Of a DNA stretch of 64,000 bases, positions 1 to 7,948 are shown piece by piece. Source of the DNA: Aneurinibacillus tyrosinisolvens (GTDB lineage: Bacteria > Bacillota > Bacilli > Aneurinibacillales > Aneurinibacillaceae); NCBI RefSeq assembly GCF_001015055.1, contig NZ_BBWZ01000001.1, positions 186,001 through 250,000 on the forward strand, read 5' to 3'. Within the stretch, counting starts at the first letter, position 1. Each line of letters begins with the position of its first letter. The notes under the pieces were generated by a model that was not told the origin of the DNA, made no database searches, and saw only the letters and a list, made by a program, of their open reading frames with translations. A program made the translations under genes and the position numbers.

Positions 1-1173
1 AGGAATGTATTCGGTTATGAGTCCGTTCGGATTAGCGGATTGTTCATGTTTATTTACTTTGCCCTTGGTTCACTGTACCCGCTGCTTTCCCATTATTTAA
101 AAAGCATCGGGATGAGCGGCACACAGATTGGGCTCATTGTATCGGCAGGACCGATTGTAGCGATTGTGGCACAGCCGTTCTGGGGAATGCTCTGCGATAA
201 GTTTAAGCTTTCGAAACAGATTTTAAGCGGGATTTTCCTGGGAGCTATGTGCGCCTCATTGCTGCTGCCGTTCGGCCATTATTTCCTGGCTTTTGTGTCT
301 CTTTATGCATTGCTTCACTTTTTTCAAAGCGGCATTGTTCCCATATCCGACGGGTTGGCCCTCCATTATACGGCACGGACAGGGATTGAATTCGGGCGTG
401 TCCGGCAGTGGGGAGCGATCGGGTTTGCTGTTGCTACGTTGATAGCCGGGCTGCTGGCGGAGAAATTCTCCCTGCAGGTTATTTTTTACCTGTATGCTTT
501 TGCCCAGCTTTCCGGCTTTATCTTCCTGCAGGGCGTTGAGGCAGAGAAAAGCGTTTCATCTGTGAATATCTTCAAAGGGCTCACGCAGCTTATAAGAATT
601 CCCCGGTACATGCTGTTTTTGCTCAGCGCCTTTCTTATTTTCGGCCCTATTAATGCGCACAACGTATATTTCGGTTTGCTCTACGAGAAGCTAGGCGGGC
701 AGATCGCCGGCATAGGGTTTGCTTTTCTGCTGTTTGCAGGGAGCGAGGCGCCTTTTATGAAATGGTCAGGTTATTTTATCCGGCGCCTGGGACTTGAGAG
801 AACGATTTTTCTTGCCGGTATTGTATCCTCACTGCGCTGGTTCTGGTATGGAAACAGCCCTTCACCGACGGCTGTGCTTATTATGTTCTTTATCCAGGGG
901 TTATCTGTCGGGCTCTATCTATCATCAGCCGCCCAGTTTGTGAAGGAGAACACACCCGATTCACTGCGGGTAACGGCACTTTCGATTTATACTTCGATGG
1001 GTCTTGGCCTCGGCTCTATGGCGAGCAATCTGGCGGGAGGGATTATTGTGGACCGCTATGGAATTCTTATGACTTATACCTTTTTCGGGGTTCTTACGGC
1101 TGCAGGCCTTATTCCCCTTGCTATTGTTACATGGATTATCACAAAAAAAAGCAAGTTGACTGTATTACAATAA
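1..1173 (+). CDS. MFS transporter, 5' partial
   Basis: Major facilitator superfamily permease of the inner membrane. The frame is open from base 1, so the true start lies upstream. A TTG at 40 and an ATG at 46 are internal: the residues before them (RISGLFMFIYFALGSLYPLL) already read as the first transmembrane helix of MFS_1-like (nucleoside-symporter-like) proteins. About 390 codons are visible with some 11-12 hydrophobic segments. The loop after helix 2 has the typical basic and acidic residues (WGMLCDKFKLSK). The substrate cannot be read from the sequence. The family assignment is good; a sugar, nucleoside or drug substrate is open. Confidence 0.85.
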   Translation, partial: RNVFGYESVRISGLFMFIYFALGSLYPLLSHYLKSIGMSGTQIGLIVSAGPIVAIVAQPFWGMLCDKFKLSKQILSGIFLGAMCASLLLPFGHYFLAFVSLYALLHFFQSGIVPISDGLALHYTARTGIEFGRVRQWGAIGFAVATLIAGLLAEKFSLQVIFYLYAFAQLSGFIFLQGVEAEKSVSSVNIFKGLTQLIRIPRYMLFLLSAFLIFGPINAHNVYFGLLYEKLGGQIAGIGFAFLLFAGSEAPFMKWSGYFIRRLGLERTIFLAGIVSSLRWFWYGNSPSPTAVLIMFFIQGLSVGLYLSSAAQFVKENTPDSLRVTALSIYTSMGLGLGSMASNLAGGIIVDRYGILMTYTFFGVLTAAGLIPLAIVTWIITKKSKLTVLQ

Positions 1174-1188
1174 TTTTCGAAAAACTAC

Positions 1189-1218
1189 TTGCTGTATTAT
1201 GACAGAACGTGTTATACT
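1189..1218 (+). promoter_or_regulatory. Extended -10 promoter for the 66-aa gene
   Basis: TTGCTG at 1189-1194, an 18-base spacer and TATACT at 1213-1218 preceded by TG (TGTTATACT), an extended -10 arrangement of a vegetative sigma factor. It sits 39 bases before the ATG at 1257. Confidence 0.5.
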
Positions 1219-1256
1219 ACAAATACCAAAAAACACGGGTGTGGAGGGGTTCTGTT

Positions 1257-1457
1257 ATGATACAACATGTAGGTCGCCAGTTTCGTTTGTCCCGGGAGAT
1301 GAAGCCGTTTATTGTGGAGGATGTTGACCATTTATTTTTCGCCTGTCGTTATGAGGGCTCGAATGAAGGCTTTGTGATTGAAAAGGATGCTTTCCATCGC
1401 CAGGTGCAGCGCGGCCGTATTGTGGCAGGACCGGCACAGCCGGCCATAGCAATGTAG
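1257..1457 (+). CDS. Small protein of unknown function (66 aa)
   Basis: Short single gene. The start is set at the ATG at 1257 because GGAGGGG lies just upstream; an earlier in-frame start at 1209 would fall inside the probable promoter. The product begins MIQHVGRQFRLSREM and has no signal peptide, membrane segment or recognised domain. It has its own promoter upstream and a rho-independent terminator immediately after, which supports it being a real gene. I do not recognise the family. Confidence 0.6.
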   Translation: MIQHVGRQFRLSREMKPFIVEDVDHLFFACRYEGSNEGFVIEKDAFHRQVQRGRIVAGPAQPAIAM

Positions 1458-1474
1458 GATAAATTAAATAAACG

Positions 1475-1511
1475 GGTAGAGTACAGGTCGCTTCGTACTC
1501 TGCCTTTTTTG
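1475..1511 (+). terminator. Rho-independent terminator
   Basis: A 10-bp stem (GGTAGAGTAC with GTACTCTGCC, one G-U pair) and a 10-base loop, followed by a T6 run. It ends the 66-aa gene. Confidence 0.85.
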
Positions 1512-1563
1512 TCGTTAAAGAAAGTATATGTTGCTTTAAAGTGTTAAAGGGAATTGCTATCAT

Positions 1564-1786
1564 GGGACCGTGCGGTCCCAACGTCCAAGAAAAACATCGC
1601 GGGCGATGACGGCTCTTTTCTTTCCCCCCTGTGGAGCGTGTCGAACATAGGGCGAAAAAGACCGGCAATTGTCTCCATCATTGAGCTACCCAGATGTTTT
1701 GCCGGTCCGCCCGGCGTGAGACTAAGCGGCCGTCCAGCTTCCAGAAGGGGAAAGGACGAGCGGCATGCCCGCGATGTTTTTCTTAC
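1564..1786. repeat. Long-stem inverted-repeat element, possible structured RNA or MITE-like remnant
   Basis: This is most of the 386-base gene-free stretch 1458-1843. A perfect 17-base inverted repeat pairs AAGAAAAACATCGCGGG (about 1586-1602) with CCCGCGATGTTTTTCTT (about 1767-1783). Imperfect pairing continues inward (CTTTCCCC near 1620 with GGGGAAAG near 1747). The interior holds a second hairpin, GACCGGCAA (about 1660) with TTGCCGGTC (about 1699). Just outside lies a compact hairpin, GGGACCG TG CGGTCCC (1564-1579). The architecture (long closing stem, bulged middle, terminal hairpin, roughly 200 nt) suits a structured RNA, but a non-autonomous transposon remnant would look similar. No known RNA family signature was recognised. 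Confidence 0.5.
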
Positions 1787-1843
1787 ATTTGCTGGACACC
1801 TTCCCTATGAGCACCGCATACACTGTTCAAAAAGGTGATATGG

Positions 1844-2206
1844 ATGGGAAAAAAGAGGGTGTACGAGGAAAACTGGCGGCAGCCGTGCAGCGAGGTGAAA
1901 CAAGGACATGTGGCTGTACCTGAAGATTTTATTTCAATCCAGCAGTATGTTGACCTTGGCGGGAATCCGTGGCGCCTGAATCCTGTTGAAACGGCAAGGA
2001 TGGTTGGTACTGCAAATCTGGGCTTTTCCCCCCGTGATATATTCACGCTTCGGGGCTATTACGTGGACTATGATTCAGGGCTAAATCATGCACTGGTTGA
2101 CAGCGTGCATGCCCCGTGCCGGTTTTTGATTGAACTGTACCAGCCGGTACGCCAGGGGCCTAGAGGAATCTGGGCCGTTGAAAGAGTAACCCGCCTCAAT
2201 CGATAA
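1844..2206 (+). CDS. Hypothetical protein (120 aa)
   Basis: The start ATG at 1844 lies 6 bases after AAAGGTG. The product begins MGKKRVYEENWRQPCSE. It is soluble, has no signal peptide or membrane segment, and includes a stretch near the middle (DLGGNPWRLNPVETA) that looks like a folded domain rather than random sequence. Family not recognised. It ends in front of a strong hairpin shared with the converging minus-strand operon. Confidence 0.6.
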   Translation: MGKKRVYEENWRQPCSEVKQGHVAVPEDFISIQQYVDLGGNPWRLNPVETARMVGTANLGFSPRDIFTLRGYYVDYDSGLNHALVDSVHAPCRFLIELYQPVRQGPRGIWAVERVTRLNR

Positions 2207-2241
2207 AAAAGGAAGGCACCTGTGGTGTCTTCCTTTTCCTT
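2204..2241. terminator. Bidirectional terminator between converging genes
   Basis: GGAAGGCACC (2211-2220), loop TGT, GGTGTCTTCC (2224-2233). It is followed by TTTTCCTT on the plus strand and preceded by AAAAAA, so it reads as a terminator in both directions. Confidence 0.8.
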
Positions 2242-2265
2242 GTAATGAGGTTACGATGTTTTTCA

Positions 2266-2637
2266 TTAGTTTATCTCGATTTCTCCCTTATACCCGATTT
2301 CAGGATGGCCGGGCGAGTCGGAGAAAAAGGTAAAGCTTCCTTTTTTATGCGCGGTAAATTGGATCGTTGTCATTTCGCCTTTTGTGAGATTGCGCGAAAA
2401 GATGAAATAATCGCCCAGTACAAAGTTATGCTGTTTGTCGTCTGTATTGTGGATAGCGAGCGATATAACATCCCCTTGCTTATAAGTCAGGCGGTTCGGT
2501 GTAAAACCATGGCTGGTAATCATGATCGTTTGAGACGCCCGTGCCTGTATTTGCGACGTTTTCTCATGATTCCATACGAACATGCCGATATTCAGTGCAG
2601 CAAGGAAAAGCGGAAGCATATACTTTGCTTTTTTCAT
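2266..2637 (-). CDS. Cupredoxin-like exported protein lacking copper ligands
   Basis: 123 aa. An N-terminal hydrophobic segment (residues 5-22) acts as signal anchor, followed by a cupredoxin-like beta domain (about 36-123). The usual type 1 copper ligands are only partly kept: His70 (in QHNFVL) and His111 (in SPGHPE) are present, but the Cys position is Ser106 (FFSDSPGH) and the Met position is Tyr116. Copper binding in the normal mode is therefore unlikely; a structural or different metal role is possible. Last gene of a three-gene minus-strand operon: its ATG shares one base with the stop of the upstream gene (TAATG), implying translational coupling. Confidence 0.7.
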   Translation of the reverse strand: MKKAKYMLPLFLAALNIGMFVWNHEKTSQIQARASQTIMITSHGFTPNRLTYKQGDVISLAIHNTDDKQHNFVLGDYFIFSRNLTKGEMTTIQFTAHKKGSFTFFSDSPGHPEIGYKGEIEIN

Positions 2638-3260
2638 TACCGGTTAGGACTCTCCGGACCGGCACCGGGCTGGGTTTTGCTGCGGAATTGTTCAGCAAGA
2701 TTTATGCTAAACAGACGGTGAGTCGGAAAGAAATACACATACGGTTCGATTCGCCGATCCTCGGGTGTAATCTGATACAACCACATTTCGGGAGTCGTGG
2801 TCGTTCCCTCGTTCATCCTTACGTTATAATAAATCGTATCCCGGTATCCGTTCTTGTAGGCAAGAAGTGTCAGTTGCCCATGCAGCCTTGCAAGTGTCTC
2901 GGTAAATCTCGGGTCGCGTATTACGGGCGCGGGAAAAGCGGAAGTATAACCGTTTTTATCCGTTTTTGTCCGGTATCCGTTCTCCGCTACGACGACTTCA
3001 GCATCCGGCAGCGGTTTATTTGTTCTGCCGTCAATGACTCTTACCTGCAGCAGCGCCCACTTGTCCCATTTGTTATAGCCTGGAATGTCCTTACCGGGTT
3101 TAACATCCGGCTGCTTGGCAAGCGGATCATTGCTTTGGCGGTGGAACGTTTCATATTTGTATTCGGGCAACGCCCCTTTGTCCTTAGGTACAGCTTCTGC
3201 CTGCAAAGGCAGAGAGGAAATGACCAGTGACAACAGAACGACAGGCATCCACTTTTTCAC
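2637..3260 (-). CDS. Exported protein with carboxypeptidase-regulatory-like domain
   Basis: 207 aa from the GTG at 3260, chosen because GGAGGAG lies just before it. An upstream ATG at 3278 overlaps the previous stop as ATGA and is the alternative. A signal peptide (KKWMPVVLLSLVISSLPLQAEA) is followed by a beta-sandwich of carboxypeptidase-regulatory/CNA-B character around residues 65-150 (LLQVRVIDGRTNKPLPDAEV, then TDKNGYT). Such domains are cell-surface or complex-forming modules without enzyme activity. Middle gene of an operon with a SpoIID-like and a cupredoxin-like protein, so all three products are probably at the membrane outer face. The role is unknown. Confidence 0.65.
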   Translation of the reverse strand: MKKWMPVVLLSLVISSLPLQAEAVPKDKGALPEYKYETFHRQSNDPLAKQPDVKPGKDIPGYNKWDKWALLQVRVIDGRTNKPLPDAEVVVAENGYRTKTDKNGYTSAFPAPVIRDPRFTETLARLHGQLTLLAYKNGYRDTIYYNVRMNEGTTTTPEMWLYQITPEDRRIEPYVYFFPTHRLFSINLAEQFRSKTQPGAGPESPNR

Positions 3261-3274
3261 TCGTTCTCCTCCTC

Positions 3275-3928
3275 TCATTGAAATTGAACCAGCTTTCTGT
3301 TTTCATAGTAGTACTGGAGAATTTGCAGCATGTTTCGGTTTTGGGTTTCCGCCAGATACTGGCTTCCGTGCTGGGCCATTTTTTGCGCGTTTCGGTACTG
3401 GGGGTTCGGGCTGTTCGGATACCCTGCACGGTAATTCAATTCAATGATTGTATTGTCGGGCTCGACGTAGGCCAGATTGATTGTCTCATCGAAGGCAGCG
3501 TTTGTCCGCGGCAGGTCCGTTCCTTCACGGAATACCTGGAAGTTAACTGTATTATCGACGGCAAACGTCTGGTTATCGATGGTCACAGGGTTCAGCGCAT
3601 GGTACCAGGCGAACATTTTAATGGCCAGCGCACCGGCTTTCAGCGCTTCCGGTTCCCAACTGGGCAGCCACTCATTGGGAAGCACGTTGCGGATGTACGT
3701 TTCAAACGGATAATCCATGACATACAAAATCCGTCCGCGCGGGTTTGGTTCTCCTCCGGGCCGGCTTTCCCTTACAGCAATGCGAAGGCTGCCGGGTAAA
3801 GGAGTTTGCCCGACTTTGAATTCATTCTGGCGTTGCTGAGCCTTTGCCTCCGGACTACCAATGAAAATTTGTGTAATGATCCCAAGCGCCAGAAGGGCAC
3901 AGACGATGTGGAACATGTATCGACGCAT
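3275..3928 (-). CDS. SpoIID/LytB-domain protein
   Basis: 217 aa, first gene of the three-gene operon, with AGGAGGAGA upstream of the ATG. A signal anchor at residues 5-25 is followed by the SpoIID/LytB domain, recognisable from YIRNVLPNEWLPSWEPEALK and AGALAIKMFAWYHAL. SpoIID is a lytic transglycosylase acting on peptidoglycan during engulfment. This protein is shorter than SpoIID (about 340 aa) and stops soon after the core, so it is a SpoIID-like relative rather than SpoIID itself. Amidase enhancer (LytB) is the other family name. Enzyme activity cannot be judged. Confidence 0.8.
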   Translation of the reverse strand: MRRYMFHIVCALLALGIITQIFIGSPEAKAQQRQNEFKVGQTPLPGSLRIAVRESRPGGEPNPRGRILYVMDYPFETYIRNVLPNEWLPSWEPEALKAGALAIKMFAWYHALNPVTIDNQTFAVDNTVNFQVFREGTDLPRTNAAFDETINLAYVEPDNTIIELNYRAGYPNSPNPQYRNAQKMAQHGSQYLAETQNRNMLQILQYYYENRKLVQFQ

Positions 3929-4020
3929 ACAGCGTCTCCTCCTTTAATTAAAAATTTTTCGCTATCGATAGTATGGGAAAGATCCCAGAAATTGTTCCGT
4001 GTAATAATTGGTAAAAAAAA

Positions 4021-4029
4021 TGGTATAAT
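4021..4029 (+). promoter_or_regulatory. Extended -10 promoter element
   Basis: TGGTATAAT, a perfect TGn-TATAAT extended -10, 28 bases before the GTG start of the acetyltransferase. No good -35 is visible, which is usual for this promoter type. Confidence 0.55.
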
Positions 4030-4056
4030 CCACCGTAATGGAAAGAGGGGCAAGAA

Positions 4057-4599
4057 GTGAAACTGCAAATTAGCAAAGCACTTTCAGTTGAAGAGATTGA
4101 ACCGGACGATGCGGAAGGAATTTACGCCATTATCGATCGGAGCAGGGAGCATCTCCGGACTTATTTACCATGGGTGGATTTCAATCAGAGTGCCCGTGAT
4201 GTGGCTGATTTTATAGCGGCCAGCAAGCAGCTGCAGGCGATCAAAAACGGCGGAAATTACGTAATTCGTTACGAGGGAGAAATCGCCGGCGTTATTGGCC
4301 TGCACCATATTGATTGGTCGAATCATCATACAAGCATTGGATATTGGCTTGCCGGGGAAATGCAGGGCCAAGGGATTATGACTGCCGCTGTGAGCGGACT
4401 AGTCGCCTATGTATTTGATGAATTGGGGCTAAACCGGGTGGAAATACGATGTGCGACAGACAATAAGAAAAGCCGCGCCATTCCGGAGCGGCTTGGATTT
4501 ACATGGGAGGGAAGAATACGGGAAGGTGAGTGGATATACGATCACTATGTTGATCATGAGGTGTACGGGCTGCTCAAAAAAGAATGGCAAAAACATTAG
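4057..4599 (+). CDS. GNAT acetyltransferase, RimL/YdaF-like
   Basis: 180 aa from the GTG at 4057, preceded by GAAAGAGGGG. The fold reads as RimJ/RimL-type GNAT: an N-terminal LSVEEIEPDDAEGIYAIIDRSREHLRTYLPW segment, the central beta strand GVIGLHHIDWSNHHTSIGYWL, the acetyl-CoA loop region GEMQGQGIMTAAV, and the LNRVEIRC then NKKSRAIPERLGF ending typical of the family. Members acetylate ribosomal protein N-termini or other alpha-amines. The substrate is not predictable. Single gene; it converges with the minus-strand yfhH, whose stop lies only a few bases away. Confidence 0.85.
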   Translation: MKLQISKALSVEEIEPDDAEGIYAIIDRSREHLRTYLPWVDFNQSARDVADFIAASKQLQAIKNGGNYVIRYEGEIAGVIGLHHIDWSNHHTSIGYWLAGEMQGQGIMTAAVSGLVAYVFDELGLNRVEIRCATDNKKSRAIPERLGFTWEGRIREGEWIYDHYVDHEVYGLLKKEWQKH

Positions 4600-4943
4600 T
4601 GGGTGTGGCCGCATCCGCATCCTGCGCCGCAGGAGGGTGCAATTTCCTCCAGGCGGCCAATCGGGAAGGCTTTCTCCTCAGTGGACGAGCTGAAGTGGCC
4701 CCACGCCATGACTCCATTCAAATAACGAACAAAAAACGGTTCATCATATCCAACAACAATATATTCCTGGCCGCTCGGATAATCATCCGGATTCAGCATA
4801 TAAGAGCGTGCCATAAAAAACTTGGTTTCCAAAATAGAAGCCTCAGAGATATAGCCAGCCTGGTATTTGCGCATTCCTTCTGCGCGCAGCTTTTGCATTT
4901 CCGCTTGTAATTCTTCTCTCGACATCTCGCTATAACGAATCAT
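4596..4943 (-). CDS. yfhH: YfhH-like protein (DUF1811)
   Basis: 115 aa. The sequence pattern (RYSEMSREELQAEM, ILETKFFMARSYMLNP, YLNGVMAWG) matches B. subtilis YfhH, a small beta-barrel protein of unknown function. It carries an unusual cysteine/histidine tail not typical of YfhH (CGAGCGCGHTH, residues 105-115), which could bind a metal. The 3' end overlaps the 3' end of the converging acetyltransferase gene by four bases. Confidence 0.8.
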   Translation of the reverse strand: MIRYSEMSREELQAEMQKLRAEGMRKYQAGYISEASILETKFFMARSYMLNPDDYPSGQEYIVVGYDEPFFVRYLNGVMAWGHFSSSTEEKAFPIGRLEEIAPSCGAGCGCGHTH

Positions 4944-4992
4944 ATTGGCGACCTTCTTTCTTTAGTTAAATCATACATAATTATAACACAGC

Positions 4993-5022
4993 AAAAAAAG
5001 CCCGGTAATTCAGGTACCGGGC
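4993..5022 (-). terminator. Terminator of the pro/P-loop operon
   Basis: Perfect 8-bp stem GCCCGGTA/TACCGGGC with a 7-base loop; on the minus strand it is followed by seven T. The stop codon of the P-loop/Asp23 gene lies in the loop. Confidence 0.85.
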
Positions 5023-5822
5023 ATTGTCAATTTTCCAATTGTAATATGAATTTGATGCAGCTCAATGTTCAGGTTGTTAATATACGTGTCATATACTCGC
5101 TGGCGGACTAACCGGGCGATGGCAGGAAGGTTGGCTTCCCTTGAAGCGATGAGGCCGATTTCAAATGATACGGTTGGCAAATCGGTTAAGGCAATTTGGA
5201 TTTTCGTTACATTGGAAACTTCCGGAATATCACTGCAGCTCAGGATAATGAGCTTCTTAAGGACCGCTTCCGACACATGAATACGGCCAAAACCAAAGTC
5301 AGGCTGTACAATGGTTGTTTCGCCGATAATTTCTTTTTTGGGGGAGAAAATTTTCTTCCCCTGCGAAATAATACGCCGGAAGAAATCTTGTTCTACCTGG
5401 ATATAAGGAATGGGTATGACGTGCTGGCCGGCTGTTTTTCTCGTATAGAGCGCCGCTTTGATCTCGCTTGATGAGCGCACCTCGTCGATTGCAATATAAT
5501 GGTCGATCGGGCCAAGGCCGAGAGCGTCAGCGATCCGGTCCACCATTTTTCGCGATGTGCCGAGGAGGAGGATGCGTTTTATTTGATGATCATGTATTGA
5601 TTCTCTAACAGCGGCGGCATGGGCCTCATCGAAGAAAATCGCCCGTTTGACCGCCTGAATCGTTGTTCGCTCATACTTTGCCGAGGTGCCGGCGATTTTC
5701 CTTCCTCTGTAAATGAGCAGCCCGTCATCGATAATGGCCGGAATGTTATGTTTGTGGGCAATTGCAAGTGCGTTTGTGCTTTTTCCAGTTCCGCTTGGTC
5801 CGTGTAGTGCAAAAACCTCCAT
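5010..5822 (-). CDS. P-loop ATPase fused to an Asp23/Gls24-like domain
   Basis: 270 aa. The N-terminal half (1-155) is a P-loop NTPase: Walker A GPSGTGKST at residues 8-16 and an acidic FFDEAH at about 63-68. The C-terminal part (about 165-265) resembles the Asp23/Gls24 alkaline-shock domain (GFGRIHVSEAVLKKL; then TDLPTVSFEIGLIASREANLPAIARLVRQRV). Asp23-family proteins sit at the membrane and respond to envelope stress; coupling to an ATPase is unusual. It starts 33 bases after proC with AAAGGAGAG as ribosome site and probably shares the pro transcript. The function is unknown; both domain calls are from sequence pattern. Confidence 0.7.
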   Translation of the reverse strand: MEVFALHGPSGTGKSTNALAIAHKHNIPAIIDDGLLIYRGRKIAGTSAKYERTTIQAVKRAIFFDEAHAAAVRESIHDHQIKRILLLGTSRKMVDRIADALGLGPIDHYIAIDEVRSSSEIKAALYTRKTAGQHVIPIPYIQVEQDFFRRIISQGKKIFSPKKEIIGETTIVQPDFGFGRIHVSEAVLKKLIILSCSDIPEVSNVTKIQIALTDLPTVSFEIGLIASREANLPAIARLVRQRVYDTYINNLNIELHQIHITIGKLTMPGT

Positions 5823-5855
5823 GCCGTCTCTCCTTTATTTAACTGGAACCGGCCA

Positions 5856-6686
5856 TCAAGAAGTCGGTAAGGACTGGGCTCCCATTTCTTCCGAACGTTC
5901 TGCCGCCCGTTTAATGCAGGCCCGCATCGCTTCCTGAAACTTATATTTCTCCAGCACTTCTATACCCGCAGCCGTTGTGCCGTTCGGGCTTGTAACCTGG
6001 TGCCGGAGTATGGACGGTTCCACGTCCTGTTTCTGCAGCATATGGGCAGCCCCAATAATCGTTTGTAGAATAAGGCGGCGCGCGACATCCGCATCCAAAC
6101 CCATTTCACGCCCGGCGGCTTCCATTGCTTCTACAAGATAGTATACATAAGCAGGCCCGCTTCCGGAAAGCCCTGTTATGGCATGCAGTTCCTCTTCCTT
6201 TACCGTTTCTACGATTCCGATTGAACCGAAAATAGCAATGGCCAGGTCCATGTCATCCTCTGTAGCCGTCACGCCCGGTGCGATGGCTGTAGCAGATAGA
6301 CCGACAGCAGCGGATGTATTTGGCATTGTTCGCACGACCGGTGCCGCATGGCCAAGCAGGGTAGAGATGTAGTCAGTACAAGTTCCGGCCAGTACGGAAA
6401 TAAACAGCTGTTCAGGGTGGGTCCACTGGTTAATTTCAGCAACGGCGCGGGCAATGTCTTTCGGCTTGACAGCAAGAATGATAACATCTGCTTCACGTAT
6501 CGCCCGTTCTCTCGTTGGAGTGGCAATGCCATAGCGGGAGGCAAGCTCCTGGATGCGGGCTTCATTTCCTCTGTTTAACGCACAAATCTGCCGTGAGTCG
6601 ATTAACTTCTTATCCAGGAGGCCGGAAATCATCGCCTCAGCCATCGAGCCGGCGCCAAAAAAACAAATGTTTTTATTTTGCAGCAT
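5856..6686 (-). CDS. proC: Pyrroline-5-carboxylate reductase
   Basis: 276 aa, the normal length. It catalyses the last step of proline synthesis, reduction of 1-pyrroline-5-carboxylate with NAD(P)H. The Rossmann motif ICFFGAGSMAEAM is at residues 7-19 and the C-terminal P5CR signature appears as SGSGPAYVYYLVEAMEAAGREMGL, then HQVTSPNGTTAAGI. Third gene of the proB-proA-proC operon; the gap after proA is only 14 bases. Confidence 0.95.
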   Translation of the reverse strand: MLQNKNICFFGAGSMAEAMISGLLDKKLIDSRQICALNRGNEARIQELASRYGIATPTRERAIREADVIILAVKPKDIARAVAEINQWTHPEQLFISVLAGTCTDYISTLLGHAAPVVRTMPNTSAAVGLSATAIAPGVTATEDDMDLAIAIFGSIGIVETVKEEELHAITGLSGSGPAYVYYLVEAMEAAGREMGLDADVARRLILQTIIGAAHMLQKQDVEPSILRHQVTSPNGTTAAGIEVLEKYKFQEAMRACIKRAAERSEEMGAQSLPTS

Positions 6687-6700
6687 TGTAATTCTCCCCC

Positions 6701-7948
6701 TTATCGAATTTGGCCGTTTCCGTAAACAACATATTTGGAAGACGTAAGCGCGGGCAGCCCCATCGGGCCGCGTGCATGAAGCTTTTGCGTACTAATGCCG
6801 ATTTCTGCCCCGAATCCGAATTCAAATCCGTCTGTAAACCGGGTCGAAGCGTTGTGATAGACAGCAGCGGAATCCACCCGCTGGAGGAACAGCCGCGCGT
6901 TTCGCTCCGATTCCGTTATAATGGCCTCTGAATGCTTTGTACTATAGCGGTTAATATGATGAATGGCTTCTTCGGTTGAATCCACAACAGCGACAGCCAG
7001 GGTGTAATCAAGAAATTCTGTTTTCCAATCCGCTTCCGTGGCCGGAATAATATCAACATCTTCTGAAAGCCGGCGGGTCCGTTCGCAGCCATGAATTTCT
7101 ACGTTTTTGTTTTTTAATTCAGCAAGCAGAGAAGATAAATGAGCTTCTGCCCATTTTTCATGAACGAGCAAGGTTTCTGCCGCATTGCACACAGCAGGGC
7201 GCTGGGTCTTAGCATTCACTATGATTTGTGAGGCCATTTCCGGCCGGGCCGATTCATCGATATAAATGTGGCAGTTGCCTGCCCCGGTTTCAAGCACGGG
7301 AACGGAGGCATTCTCCACGACGGAACGGATGAGACCAGCGCCGCCGCGCGGGATTAAAACATCAATATACTCATTCATTCTCAGCATTTGATTGACTTCA
7401 TCGCGGGTGCCTTCTTCAAGGAGCTGGATTGCATCTGCAGGGATGTGCGTTGTTTCCAGCGCCTGCCTGAGGACAGCAATAAGCATGCGGTTGGAATGAA
7501 GCGCCGAGGAACTTCCGCGCAGAAGCACGGCATTTCCAGTCTTAAGGCAAAGCCCCGCAGCATCTACGGTTACATTCGGACGAGCTTCGTAAATGATACC
7601 AATCACACCAAGAGGAACCCTCACCTTCGTGATTTTTAGCCCGTTCGGCCTTTCCCAGGCTTCGAGTGTTTCCCCGACCGGGTCAGGGAGGGAAACAACC
7701 TGCCTGAGGCCCTCCGCCATGTCTCTTATCCGATCCTGGTTCAGCGAGAGGCGGTCAATCATCGTGCCTGTGACGCCATTTTGTTCCGCCGCCTGAATAT
7801 CCTGCGCGTTGGCCTCTATAATTTGCTTTGCTTCTTTCTCAAGCGCATCCGCCATCTGGAGGAGCGCTTCGTTTTTCTCCTCTGTCGTAAGGAAACTCGT
7901 TTGTGCCGCTGCTTCTCTTGCTTTTATTGCTTTCTCCAGCAGTGTCAT
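6701..7948 (-). CDS. proA: Gamma-glutamyl phosphate reductase
   Basis: 415 aa. It reduces gamma-glutamyl phosphate to glutamate semialdehyde with NADPH in proline synthesis. It belongs to the aldehyde dehydrogenase superfamily: catalytic Cys254 in [12 protein letters not shown], cofactor-site segments [13 protein letters not shown] and [11 protein letters not shown], and the C-terminal [11 protein letters not shown]. Its ATG overlaps the proB stop by four bases (ATGA), so the two are translationally coupled, as expected for enzymes that channel a labile intermediate. Confidence 0.96.
   Translation of the reverse strand: MTLLEKAIKAREAAAQTSFLTTEEKNEALLQMADALEKEAKQIIEANAQDIQAAEQNGVTGTMIDRLSLNQDRIRDMAEGLRQVVSLPDPVGETLEAWERPNGLKITKVRVPLGVIGIIYEARPNVTVDAAGLCLKTGNAVLLRGSSSALHSNRMLIAVLRQALETTHIPADAIQLLEEGTRDEVNQMLRMNEYIDVLIPRGGAGLIRSVVENASVPVLETGAGNCHIYIDESARPEMASQIIVNAKTQRPAVCNAAETLLVHEKWAEAHLSSLLAELKNKNVEIHGCERTRRLSEDVDIIPATEADWKTEFLDYTLAVAVVDSTEEAIHHINRYSTKHSEAIITESERNARLFLQRVDSAAVYHNASTRFTDGFEFGFGAEIGISTQKLHARGPMGLPALTSSKYVVYGNGQIR

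Noticed and set aside
1309-1668. Minus-strand open frame opposite the 66-aa gene
   Set aside because: It crosses the terminator and the repeat element, has no ribosome site and no domain; a shadow frame.
1554-1838. Open frame of 94 codons on the plus strand in the inverted-repeat region
   Set aside because: No ribosome site, low-complexity Arg/Ser/Pro composition, and it runs through the paired arms of the repeat element; better explained as structured non-coding sequence.
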